Assembly: GCA_002493085.1 (NCBI GenBank)
Contig: DKXQ01000073.1
Coordinates: 1,625-24,040 of the forward strand
DNA: 22,416 nucleotides
Reading direction: 5' to 3'
Origin: Lachnoclostridium sp. UBA7122
GTDB lineage: Bacteria > Bacillota > Clostridia > Lachnospirales > Lachnospiraceae
Both the position numbers and the translations under genes were made by a program. Positions 8,043 to 15,344 of the stretch are shown piece after piece. The notes under the pieces were generated by a model, which saw only the letters and a list, made by a program, of their open reading frames with translations, searched no databases and had not been told where the DNA came from. The first letter of the stretch is position 1. Every line of letters starts with the position of its first letter.

Positions 8043-8735
8043 ATGGGAATTTTAACCCGTTTTAAGGACATTATGTCATCAAATATCAATGCACTTCTTG
8101 ATAAGGCAGAAGACCCTGAAAAGATGATTGGCCAGTGCCTTCGCAATTTAAACAGTGACCTTGGCAGGGTAAAGTCTGAAACTGCTGCGGTTATGGCAGA
8201 TGAACAGAGGGCAAAGAGAAAGCTTGATGAGTGTACAGAAGAAATTGAAAAGATACAGCGGTATACTATTAAAGCTGTTTCTGCTGGCAATGACTCTGAT
8301 GCAAGGCTGTTTATTGAGAAGAAACAGGCACTTGTGGCTAAACAGGCTGAATTAAGCCAGATGTATGCTGCCGCACATGCCAATTCAGCCAATATGCGTG
8401 CAATGAATGATAAACTTGTTAAGGATATTGCAGAACTTGAAGAGCGCCGCAATGCAGTTAAGGTTAAGATAAATATGGCACGTGCACAGGAGCATATAAA
8501 TAATATGGTTTCCAGTACTGATGGTGCTAATAGTTCAATCAGTGCGTTTGAGAGGATGGAGGAAAAAGCAGACCAGATGCTTGACAGGGCAAATGCTATG
8601 GCAGAGTTAAACAGTTTAAGTCCTGATGATGAAATAGAGAGCCTTAAGGCAAAGTATGACAGTAGTACCTGTACGGATTCTGGCTCTGCTGTTGAAGAAG
8701 AGCTTGCAGCATTGAAGGCAAGTCTTGGCAAATAG
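8043..8735 (+). CDS. pspA: PspA/IM30 family membrane-stress protein
   Basis: Peripheral membrane protein that assembles into ESCRT-III-like oligomers and protects damaged membrane. The protein has 230 residues and is almost entirely helical. It starts MGILTRFKDIMSSNINALLDKAEDPEKM, the family's amphipathic membrane-binding helix, and continues as a long coiled coil to about 155. A looser C-terminal part (AEEKADQMLDRANAMAEL-like helix region, then SPDDEIESLKAKYD) ends in EEELAALKASLGK. The ATG has AAGGAGG directly upstream (8032-8038). First gene of a run whose order matches Bacillus subtilis pspA(ydjF)-ydjG-ydjH-ydjI, which strengthens the call. In that organism the SPFH member is needed to localise PspA at the membrane (family knowledge). 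Confidence 0.93.
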   Translation: MGILTRFKDIMSSNINALLDKAEDPEKMIGQCLRNLNSDLGRVKSETAAVMADEQRAKRKLDECTEEIEKIQRYTIKAVSAGNDSDARLFIEKKQALVAKQAELSQMYAAAHANSANMRAMNDKLVKDIAELEERRNAVKVKINMARAQEHINNMVSSTDGANSSISAFERMEEKADQMLDRANAMAELNSLSPDDEIESLKAKYDSSTCTDSGSAVEEELAALKASLGK

Positions 8736-8764
8736 CAGCAGATGGGACTGACGGAAGGAAATAT

Positions 8765-9817
8765 ATGGTAATACAGTATAAATGTCCAGATTGTGGTGCA
8801 GATATGGTTTTTGACAGTAAAACAGCCAGGCTGCACTGTGATAGTTGTGGGCACAGTGAAGTGATAGAAGATTATGAAGCAGAAGATTTTCAACCTTTTG
8901 AACAGCATTTCCACACTTCTGCTTTTGAAGGTGGTGAAGCCAGACAATACCAGTGCAATAGCTGTGGTGCTATCCTCCTCACAGATAAAGACACTACAGC
9001 AACAACCTGCAGTTTCTGTGGTTCACCTGTTGTACTTGGCGACAGGCTGGCAGGTGTACTTGCACCATCTAAAGTTATACCTTTTGCTATATCAAGGAAG
9101 GAGGCGGAGGCGGCTTTTAAAAAATGGTGTCATCATGGAATGTTTATGCCCCGTGGTTTTAAACAGGCTGACAGAATTAAAAAACTTACAGGGATGTATG
9201 TTCCTTTCTGGCTTTATGATGTACAGGGGCATGGTGAAGCTTTTGCGCACTGTACATGCATCCATACATATGATGAAGGAGATGTGACTGTTACTAAAAC
9301 CAGCCATTTTAATGTATACCGTAAAGTTGATGCCAGATATAGCAATATTCCTGCTGATGCATCGGAAAAGATGCCTGACAGCCTTATGGACCGCCTTGAG
9401 CCATTTGATTACAGTAATATGAAAGAATTTAATATACCATATCTTGCAGGCTTTATATCAGAAAAATATAACTATACTGACAAAGAAATGTTTCCACGTA
9501 TACAACAGCGGGTAACTGATTATATGAAAGACTATATATTAAGCAGTATTGCAGGATATTCCTCAGTGCATATATTAAACTGTGACTGCAATATAGGACA
9601 GCGCAGTGCAGAATATGTACTGTTTCCTGTCTGGATGGTTTATTATGACTATGACCATTCAGAATATACTTTTGCAATGAATGGCCAGACAGGTAAAATA
9701 GCGGGCAGACCTCCTTTAAGCAAAGCTAAGGTTATAGGCAGTGCAGCAGTTGTTACATTGGCACTTTTTATTATTTGCCGTATAATTACTGTATTAATGG
9801 GAGGTCCGGTGCTATGA
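8765..9817 (+). CDS. ydjG: YdjG-like double zinc-ribbon membrane protein
   Basis: The protein has 350 residues. Two zinc ribbons open it: CPDC (Cys7, Cys10) with CDSC (Cys25, Cys28), then CNSC (Cys64, Cys67) with CSFC (Cys82, Cys85). They are followed by the conserved VIPFAISRKEAEAAFKKW segment and a beta-rich body with GMYVPFWLYD. One membrane helix lies near the C-terminus (about 323-345, IGSAAVVTLALFIICRIITV). Often annotated as a TFIIB-type zinc ribbon or PriA-like helicase protein, but no helicase motif is present. Its stop overlaps the next start by four bases (ATGA), indicating coupled translation with ydjH. In Bacillus the YdjG-YdjH pair is thought to anchor the PspA-YdjI complex at the membrane. 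The symbol is given by synteny and domain content. Confidence 0.85.
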   Translation: MVIQYKCPDCGADMVFDSKTARLHCDSCGHSEVIEDYEAEDFQPFEQHFHTSAFEGGEARQYQCNSCGAILLTDKDTTATTCSFCGSPVVLGDRLAGVLAPSKVIPFAISRKEAEAAFKKWCHHGMFMPRGFKQADRIKKLTGMYVPFWLYDVQGHGEAFAHCTCIHTYDEGDVTVTKTSHFNVYRKVDARYSNIPADASEKMPDSLMDRLEPFDYSNMKEFNIPYLAGFISEKYNYTDKEMFPRIQQRVTDYMKDYILSSIAGYSSVHILNCDCNIGQRSAEYVLFPVWMVYYDYDHSEYTFAMNGQTGKIAGRPPLSKAKVIGSAAVVTLALFIICRIITVLMGGPVL

Positions 9818-10575
9818 CAGCTTATATTAAATACATACATAAATATATTTTTATCCTGCTTTTAGTGGCTTTGCCGTGTCTGGTGTGCTATAGTACGGCA
9901 GATGCGGAAACAGTTGTAAAGGATGATGCAGGGATTATTTCTGACAGTAAAGAGGATGAACTGCAAAACTTATGTGATAAGATATTTAAAGAATACAATA
10001 CTTCTGTTTATATATGGACTACTCCTTATATAAGCGGAAGCATGGACTTTGGATATGAGATGGAGCAGTTTGTATCAGCACAGCAGGATACTGATGTTAT
10101 AATACTTATGATAGGTATGTATCCTGGTGACCGCATATATGAAATACAAGGATATGGCGTTGCGAAGGATATGCTTACAGATAGGAGGTGTGGCAAAATA
10201 CTGGATTGTATGCACAGTTATATGACTGATGGACAATATTATGCCGCGGTTGAAAAATTTTGTAATATGGCATACACATATATGGGCAGGCCACCAAAAC
10301 TTGACAGTATGCTTTTTTCCCCAATTGTACAGTTTATTTTATGTCTTTTGGCTGGCATAGTATCAGTTGCATTAGCTGCGCATAATTCTGGCATGCGCAT
10401 AACAGTAAACAGCTATACATATCTTAATAAAAATAATTCAAGGGTGATAGGCAGGTTTGACAGATATACACATACAACTGTTACACGTACTCCTAAACCT
10501 AAAACGCAGTCTGGAAGCAGCAGAGGCGGTGGAGGCGGCAGCAGCCACAGCAGTGGCGGAGGAAGAAGCTTTTAA
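9814..10575 (+). CDS. ydjH: YdjH-like TPM-domain membrane protein
   Basis: The protein has 253 residues. A signal peptide or anchor lies at 10-27 (YIFILLLVALPCLVCYS). An extracytoplasmic TPM (TLP18.3/Psb32/MOLO-1) domain covers about 35-160, with KDDAGIISDSKEDELQ and GYGVAKDMLTDRRCGKILD. A second membrane helix lies at about 167-190, followed by a cytoplasmic or surface tail ending in a Gly/Ser-rich run (SRGGGGGSSHSSGGGRSF), the common YgcG-type ending. I chose the ATG at 9814 because it overlaps the ydjG stop and GGGAGG lies at 9800-9805. A longer frame from 9775 would add residues ahead of the signal peptide. The TPM domain acts as an assembly or repair factor in plastids; in this operon it probably forms the membrane platform with YdjG. 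Confidence 0.85.
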   Translation: MTAYIKYIHKYIFILLLVALPCLVCYSTADAETVVKDDAGIISDSKEDELQNLCDKIFKEYNTSVYIWTTPYISGSMDFGYEMEQFVSAQQDTDVIILMIGMYPGDRIYEIQGYGVAKDMLTDRRCGKILDCMHSYMTDGQYYAAVEKFCNMAYTYMGRPPKLDSMLFSPIVQFILCLLAGIVSVALAAHNSGMRITVNSYTYLNKNNSRVIGRFDRYTHTTVTRTPKPKTQSGSSRGGGGGSSHSSGGGRSF

Positions 10576-10591
10576 AAGAATGGAGGATTTT

Positions 10592-11551
10592 ATGGGATTT
10601 TTTTCAGGACAGTTAGCTAATGTAGTTGAGTGGGAAGAATGGCGTGAAGACATGGTTTTCTGGAGATGGAATAACCGTGAAATTAAAAAGGGTTCAAGGC
10701 TTATAATTAAACCTGGACAGGATGCCATATTTATGTATAATGGAAAAATTGAGGGCATTTTTAAAGATGATGGGGAATATGATATTGAATCACAGATTAT
10801 TCCATTTCTTTCATCATTAAAAGGGTTTAAATTTGGATTTAACAGTGGAATACGTGCGGAAGTTCTTTTTATAAATACTAAGGAGTTTATAATAAAGTGG
10901 GGAACTAAAGCACCAGTAAATATTCCGGCACTGGGCATGCCTGGCGGGCTTCCGGTACGTGCAAACGGGACATTTACAATCCAGGTTAGTGACTATGTAG
11001 CTTTAATAGACAGGATAGCTGGCGTTAAGCAGCAATATTGTGTAGAAGATATAAAATTACGCATAACCTCAGTTATTGACCAGCTTCTTATGAAGTGGAT
11101 TACTAAAGAAGGCAGGGATATGTTTAATCTGCAGGCTAATGCTTTTGAAATAGCTAATGGCATTAAAGAAGACCTTGACATGCAGATTATGAAAGATGGC
11201 ATGACAGTAACAGGGTTTCAGATTATAAGCTTTAACTATCCTTCTGAAGTACAGGATATGATTAATAAAAATGCTGCACAAAATATGGTTGGTGATACCA
11301 GAAGATACCAGCAGGTATCCATGACAGATGCAATGGCATCTGGAAACCTTAATGGAGGCAGCATGGCGGGTGATATGGCAGGTATGATGATGGGTATGCA
11401 GATGGCAGGGCAAATGATGGAACATGCCACCCAGAATATAGGCACTGCACAGTCTGGTACAACAGCCAGCATGCCAAACTTTTGTCCAAACTGCGGACAG
11501 AAGACAACAGGCAGTAATTTCTGTCCAAACTGCGGGCAGAAACTTGTGTGA
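10592..11551 (+). CDS. ydjI: YdjI-like SPFH domain protein with C-terminal double zinc ribbon
   Basis: The protein has 319 residues. An N-terminal SPFH (stomatin/prohibitin/flotillin/HflK-C) domain covers about 25-230, with VFWRWNNREIKKGSRLIIKP and FTIQVSDYVALIDRI. A Gly/Met-rich low-complexity stretch (about 248-280, GDMAGMMMGMQMAGQMM) follows. The tail carries two nearly identical ribbons, FCPNCGQK at 297-304 and 310-317 (Cys298/301 and 311/314). There is no clear membrane helix. I chose the ATG at 10592 because GGAGG at 10582-10586 precedes it and MGFFSGQLANVVEW is the family start; the frame upstream runs back over the Gly/Ser tail codons of ydjH and is an artefact. Known role in Bacillus: links PspA to the membrane through YdjG/YdjH. 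Confidence 0.9.
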   Translation: MGFFSGQLANVVEWEEWREDMVFWRWNNREIKKGSRLIIKPGQDAIFMYNGKIEGIFKDDGEYDIESQIIPFLSSLKGFKFGFNSGIRAEVLFINTKEFIIKWGTKAPVNIPALGMPGGLPVRANGTFTIQVSDYVALIDRIAGVKQQYCVEDIKLRITSVIDQLLMKWITKEGRDMFNLQANAFEIANGIKEDLDMQIMKDGMTVTGFQIISFNYPSEVQDMINKNAAQNMVGDTRRYQQVSMTDAMASGNLNGGSMAGDMAGMMMGMQMAGQMMEHATQNIGTAQSGTTASMPNFCPNCGQKTTGSNFCPNCGQKLV

Positions 11552-11616
11552 ATTACTTTATGTCATATTTTTGTTTTTTTCATATATTAATACAAGATAT
11601 TTTCAGGAGAATTAAT

Positions 11617-11772
11617 ATGGGTCTTAAGCAAATTATAATTAAAAATACACAATACAATCTTACATTAAACCGCAAAGCACTGTGTCTTAAAAAATCATGG
11701 GATGAAGTTGCAAAGCTGCTTGATGCATTATGTCCATGTTGTTCCTGCAAAAAGAAAAAATGCCACAAATAA
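11617..11772 (+). CDS. Cysteine-rich microprotein, function unknown
   Basis: 51 residues starting MGLKQIIIKNTQYN. AGGAG at 11605-11609 is seven bases before the ATG. The body is basic and helical (ALCLKKSWDEVAKLLDALC). The end is a cysteine/lysine cluster, CPCCSCKKKKCHK, with five cysteines and a histidine that could bind a metal. An earlier ATG at 11548 in the same frame overlaps the ydjI stop and would add hydrophobic residues (YFMSYFCFFHILIQDIF), but it has a poorer ribosome site. It sits 65 bases after ydjI and 95 before the DUF1622 gene, on the same strand. I do not recognise the family. The sound ribosome site and position in a packed operon are the case for its being real. Confidence 0.55.
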   Translation: MGLKQIIIKNTQYNLTLNRKALCLKKSWDEVAKLLDALCPCCSCKKKKCHK

Positions 11773-11867
11773 AGCTTTATAATCCTGTAAATGTGTAGTT
11801 CTGGCAATGTATAGAATGAAATAAAAAAGGAAAAAATTATAACATCTTTTATTGAATGGAGATTTTT

Positions 11868-12206
11868 ATGGAATTTATGCACCAGCTTGAAACTATACTT
11901 AATGGTTTGTCAGGTTATATTATAATTATATTGGAATTTATGGGGGTATTTATTATTGCCATTTCAGGCATAAAGGGATTTTATAACTATACAAAACATT
12001 CGCCTGAAACCAAAAGAGGACTTGCAAAAGGGCTTGCAGTTGCACTGGAATTTAAAATGGGAAGTGAAATTTTACGTACAGTTGTTGTAAGGGAGTGGGC
12101 AGAAATTGTGACTGTTGCCGGAATTATTGTTCTGCGTGCTGCCCTTGCCTTTTTAATTAACTGGGAAATCAGGGAAGAGGACCAGCAGGAATTAAAAAGG
12201 AATTAA
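11868..12206 (+). CDS. DUF1622 family membrane protein
   Basis: 112 residues. Two membrane helices lie at about 15-36 (GYIIIILEFMGVFIIAISGI) and 77-98 (WAEIVTVAGIIVLRAALAFL). A conserved cytoplasmic loop between them contains RGLAKGLAVALEFKMGSEILRTVVV, the DUF1622 core, and the tail is charged. The ATG at 11868 has TGGAG at 11857-11861 at the right spacing; the ATG at 11856 overlaps that ribosome site and is rejected. No biochemical role is established for the family. It follows the psp cassette on the same strand without a visible terminator, so a role in the envelope is possible but only inferred. Confidence 0.8.
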   Translation: MEFMHQLETILNGLSGYIIIILEFMGVFIIAISGIKGFYNYTKHSPETKRGLAKGLAVALEFKMGSEILRTVVVREWAEIVTVAGIIVLRAALAFLINWEIREEDQQELKRN

Positions 12207-12229
12207 AAGACGGATATTTCAACTTTGTT

Positions 12230-12258
12230 TTGACATATTTTGCTATTTACTTTATAAT
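12230..12258 (+). promoter_or_regulatory. Perfect consensus sigma-A promoter
   Basis: TTGACA (12230-12235), exactly 17 bases, TATAAT (12253-12258). This is the strongest promoter in the window. Transcription would begin near 12265, about 34 bases before the DUF6465 gene. With no terminator before 14240, it probably also feeds the GtrA and glf genes. Confidence 0.85.
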
Positions 12259-12298
12259 AGCAGTACATAAATAATTCAAAAAAAGGGGTATTTATACT

Positions 12299-12649
12299 AT
12301 GAGTAATAACATAAGTAATACAGAAATTAGTAACGAAGTAAAAGAAACAGAAAAAAAACTGAATGTTGCCGGGGCAGCAAAACCACAGCCGGATACCGCA
12401 CAGGTAAAGAAAGAAGCTGCCAGTGCTGTAAAGCCAGAAGCTGTTGCACATAAGCTCTATATACAATATAATGATTTGGAATTTAGTGATGAGCTTATGT
12501 TTGAAGCAGCAATAAATGCATATTGCAATGAATCTGGCGGGGACAAGTCCTGTGTTAAAACTGTAAATTTATATGTTAAGCCACAAGAGGGCAAAGCATA
12601 TTATGTAATAAATGACGATGCAGAAAAGTCAGGTTCCATTGATTTGTAG
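12299..12649 (+). CDS. DUF6465-like small protein
   Basis: 116 residues. The first 55 are low-complexity and charged (Asn, Glu, Lys, Ala, Pro), probably disordered. The conserved domain (about 57-108) has HKLYIQYNDLEFSDELMFEAA and a NLYVKPQEGKAYYVINDD segment, a pattern I associate with DUF6465 proteins of Lachnospiraceae. There is no signal peptide or membrane helix, so it is cytoplasmic. The ribosome site AGGGG is about ten bases from the ATG. Function is unknown. The perfect promoter just upstream suggests an abundant product, in keeping with a small structural or regulatory protein. The family name comes from memory of the motif pattern. Confidence 0.7.
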   Translation: MSNNISNTEISNEVKETEKKLNVAGAAKPQPDTAQVKKEAASAVKPEAVAHKLYIQYNDLEFSDELMFEAAINAYCNESGGDKSCVKTVNLYVKPQEGKAYYVINDDAEKSGSIDL

Positions 12650-12671
12650 TTAAAAAAGAGGTTATCTGGTA

Positions 12672-13094
12672 ATGTTTGACAAGATATGGAAGTTGTATTT
12701 AAAATACAGGGAAGTTATATTATATTTAATTTTTGGAGGACTGACCACATTAATAAATATAATTTCCTATACAGTGTGTGCCCATGTTTTTTACATGGAT
12801 ACTGTAGAAGGTACTTCAGTGGCATGGTTATTAAGTGTAATTTTTGCTTATGCCACTAACAAAATATTTGTTTTTCAAAGCAGGACAAGTACGTTTGCAA
12901 TGCTTGCAAAAGAGTGTATTTCATTTATGGGATGCAGGCTTGCTACAGGTGTTATGGATGTTGTAATAATGTATTTGTCAGTTGATATACTGCATTTTAA
13001 TGATGTATTTATGAAAATTGTATCAAATGTATTTGTTGTTATATTAAACTATGTATTTAGCAAATTATTTATCTTTAGCAAAAAACAGGTTTAG
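12672..13094 (+). CDS. GtrA-like family membrane protein
   Basis: 140 residues with four membrane helices (about 14-36, 43-65, 80-100 and 110-133). The family signature is clear: YLIFGGLTTLINIISYTV at the start, then SVIFAYATNKIFVFQS and a final VILNYVFSKLFIFSK. GtrA-like proteins are thought to flip polyprenyl-phosphate-linked sugars across the membrane for wall or polysaccharide decoration. It follows the DUF6465 gene by 22 bases and precedes glf by 25, so the three form one transcription unit. AGAGG at 12657-12661 precedes the ATG. Pairing with Glf suggests, but does not prove, a galactofuranose-containing or other decorated polymer. Confidence 0.88.
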   Translation: MFDKIWKLYLKYREVILYLIFGGLTTLINIISYTVCAHVFYMDTVEGTSVAWLLSVIFAYATNKIFVFQSRTSTFAMLAKECISFMGCRLATGVMDVVIMYLSVDILHFNDVFMKIVSNVFVVILNYVFSKLFIFSKKQV

Positions 13095-13119
13095 TATTTT
13101 GCATAGAATGGAGACTGAA

Positions 13120-14217
13120 ATGAAGTATGATTATTTGATAGCAGGTGCAGGCCTGTTTGGGGCTGTTTTCGCACATGAAGCAAAAAGTGCAGGAAAAAAG
13201 TGCCTTGTTATAGATAAAAGACCACATATTGCAGGAAATGTTTATACAGAGGATATAGATGGAATAAAAGTACACAAATACGGAGCACATATTTTTCATA
13301 CATCTGACAAGAAAGTATGGGAGTATATAAACCGTTTTGCAGATTTTAATAACTATATTAATTCTCCTGTTGCTATATACAATGATGAATTGTATAACCT
13401 TCCGTTTAATATGAATACATTTAGCAAAATGTGGGGGATTAAAACACCATCTGAAGCACAGAAAATTATTGAAGAGCAGATTAGCGGGCTGGATATTGGT
13501 GAGCCTGCAAATCTTGAAGAACAGGCTTTAAAGCTTGTAGGGCGTGATGTCTATGAAAAGCTTGTTAAGGGCTATACACAGAAGCAGTGGGGGCGTGACT
13601 GTAGGGAACTGCCAGCATTTATTATAAAAAGGCTTCCACTCAGGTTTACATATGATAATAACTATTTTAATGACAGATACCAGGGTATTCCATATGGCGG
13701 ATATACTGCAGTTGTAGAAAAAATGCTTAAAGACGTTGAAGTCAGGCTTTCAACAGATTATTTTGATATAAAGGACAGCATAGATGCGGATAAGGTTATT
13801 TATACTGGAATGATTGATGAATTCTATAATTATAAATTTGGTGTGCTTGAATACCGTTCAGTGCGGTTTGAGACAGAACGGCTTGACTGTGCCAACTACC
13901 AGGGAAATGCTGTTGTAAACTATACTGCGGCTGATGTGCCATATACACGCATTATTGAGCATAAACATTTTGACTTTGGGACACAGCCTTTTACTATTAT
14001 CAGCAGGGAGTATTCATCAGAGTGGCAAAAGGGAAGTGAGCCATATTACCCAATAAATAACGAAAAAAATAATTCGCTTTATGAACAGTATAAAAAGTTA
14101 TCAGAAAGTGAAGAAAACGTTATATTTGGCGGAAGGCTTGGACAATATAAATACTATGATATGGACAAAGTAATTGCTGCTGCCCTGGATTTATGTGCAT
14201 CAGAAAATCTTATGTAA
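13120..14217 (+). CDS. glf: UDP-galactopyranose mutase
   Basis: Flavoenzyme converting UDP-galactopyranose to UDP-galactofuranose for surface glycans. The protein has 365 residues, normal length. The N-terminal FAD-binding motif is IAGAGLFGAVFAHE (7-20) with acidic VIDKRPHIAGN. The family core KVHKYGAHIFHTSDKKVWEY, GYTQKQWG and IPYGGYTAVVEKM are present. The C-terminal flavin-contact segment VIFGGRLGQYKYYDMDKVI (334-352) is intact. I chose the ATG at 13120 because GGAG at 13110-13113 precedes it; the longer frame from 13051 overlaps the GtrA gene. Its substrate would come from GalE, encoded 3.6 kb downstream. No galactofuranosyltransferase is in the window. Confidence 0.96.
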   Translation: MKYDYLIAGAGLFGAVFAHEAKSAGKKCLVIDKRPHIAGNVYTEDIDGIKVHKYGAHIFHTSDKKVWEYINRFADFNNYINSPVAIYNDELYNLPFNMNTFSKMWGIKTPSEAQKIIEEQISGLDIGEPANLEEQALKLVGRDVYEKLVKGYTQKQWGRDCRELPAFIIKRLPLRFTYDNNYFNDRYQGIPYGGYTAVVEKMLKDVEVRLSTDYFDIKDSIDADKVIYTGMIDEFYNYKFGVLEYRSVRFETERLDCANYQGNAVVNYTAADVPYTRIIEHKHFDFGTQPFTIISREYSSEWQKGSEPYYPINNEKNNSLYEQYKKLSESEENVIFGGRLGQYKYYDMDKVIAAALDLCASENLM

Positions 14218-14239
14218 GATTAGTTTTAAAATATAGCTG

Positions 14240-14292
14240 GCAAAAGCTGCAGTCTGTTTCTTCAGACCGCAGCTTTTGCATCTGTTTTATGG
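14240..14292. terminator. Strong terminator between convergent glf and rfbB
   Basis: A 17-bp stem (one A/C mismatch) has arms at 14240-14256 and 14263-14279 and a six-base loop TTTCTT. The arms read GCAAAAGCTGC-A-GTCTG and its complement. A moderately T-rich tail (ATCTGTTTTATGGTTTT) follows on the plus strand, and an A/T-rich tract lies on the other side, so it may serve both glf and rfbB. Confidence 0.85.
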
Positions 14293-14294
14293 TT

Positions 14295-15326
14295 TTATGA
14301 AATTATATCACGGTTTCCATACATTTTTTCATAATAATCCTGGTAATCACCATTAATAATATTTTCCCACCAGCTTCTATTGTCAAGATACCACTGGATG
14401 GTTTTTTTAATGCCTTCATCAAATGTTGTTTCAGGAAGCCAGCCAAGTTCACTGTGGATTTTTGCAGGGTCTATCGCATAACGCCTGTCGTGTCCTGGCC
14501 TGTCGGTTACATAATTTATAAGGTCTTCTGTCTTGCCAAGCTCTGCTAAAACTGTTTTTACAACTTCAAGATTGCTTTTTTCATTGTGTCCGCCTATATT
14601 ATATATTTCACCTTCTTTACCTTTGCGTATTATAAGGTCAATGGCAATGCAGTGGTCTTTTACATAAAGCCAGTCACGTACATTTTCACCGGTGCCATAA
14701 ACAGGTACCGTCTCGTCATTAAGTGCATTGGCAATGATAAGAGGAATAAGCTTTTCGGGAAAATGGTAAGGACCGTAGTTATTGGAACACCTTGAAATTG
14801 TACATGGAAGTCCATAAGTGCGTGAATATGCCTGTACAAGCAAGTCTGCTGACGCTTTGGAAGCAGAGTAAGGGCTGCTTGTGTGGAGTGGTGTTGTTTC
14901 TGTGAAAAAGAGGTCTGGCCGGTCAAGCGGAAGGTCTCCATATACTTCATCAGTAGATACCTGGTGGTAGCGTTTTATTCCAAACTGGCGGCATGCATCA
15001 AGCATAACACTTGTTCCAATTATATTAGTACGTAAAAAAATCTCAGGTTCATTTATAGAGCGGTCAACATGGCTTTCAGCAGCAAAATTAACTACTATCC
15101 CAGGTTTTTCATTTTCAAAAATCTGGTATATTGTTTCCCTGTCTGCTATATCCGCCTTAAAGAATTTAAAGTTTGGTTTGTCCATTATAGGCGCCAGGGT
15201 TTCCATATTGCCTGCATACGTGAGCTTGTCAATGCACAATATGGTGTCTTCCGGATACTTTTCTGTCATATAGTGGCAGAAGTTGCCACCAATAAATCCA
15301 GCTCCGCCTGTTACAATTATATTCAT
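14295..15326 (-). CDS. rfbB: dTDP-glucose 4,6-dehydratase
   Basis: Converts dTDP-glucose to dTDP-4-keto-6-deoxyglucose, the second step of the dTDP-rhamnose/deoxysugar route; NAD-dependent extended SDR (also rmlB). The protein has 343 residues. The NAD-binding motif GGAGFIGGN lies at 7-15. Catalytic TDEVYG (T125, D126, E127) and YSASK (Y153, K157) are intact. Substrate-binding segments AAESHVDRSI and VYGTGENVRDWLYV are present. The ATG at 15326 has GGAGG at 15334-15338. It follows rfbA by 18 bases in one operon. The next enzymes, RfbC and RfbD, are not in the window, so whether the end product is rhamnose cannot be judged. Confidence 0.96.
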   Translation of the reverse strand: MNIIVTGGAGFIGGNFCHYMTEKYPEDTILCIDKLTYAGNMETLAPIMDKPNFKFFKADIADRETIYQIFENEKPGIVVNFAAESHVDRSINEPEIFLRTNIIGTSVMLDACRQFGIKRYHQVSTDEVYGDLPLDRPDLFFTETTPLHTSSPYSASKASADLLVQAYSRTYGLPCTISRCSNNYGPYHFPEKLIPLIIANALNDETVPVYGTGENVRDWLYVKDHCIAIDLIIRKGKEGEIYNIGGHNEKSNLEVVKTVLAELGKTEDLINYVTDRPGHDRRYAIDPAKIHSELGWLPETTFDEGIKKTIQWYLDNRSWWENIINGDYQDYYEKMYGNRDIIS

Positions 15327-15344
15327 AAATTAACCTCCATATAT

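Noticed and set aside
8027..8947. Minus-strand frame of 306 codons opposite pspA
   Set aside because: The plus strand encodes a clear PspA with ribosome site and promoter; the antisense product is Ser/Ala-rich shadow sequence with no family signature.
10457..10591. N-terminal extension of the SPFH protein over the end of ydjH
   Set aside because: It is the out-of-frame reading of the Gly/Ser tail codons; the ATG at 10592 has a proper ribosome site and the family start.
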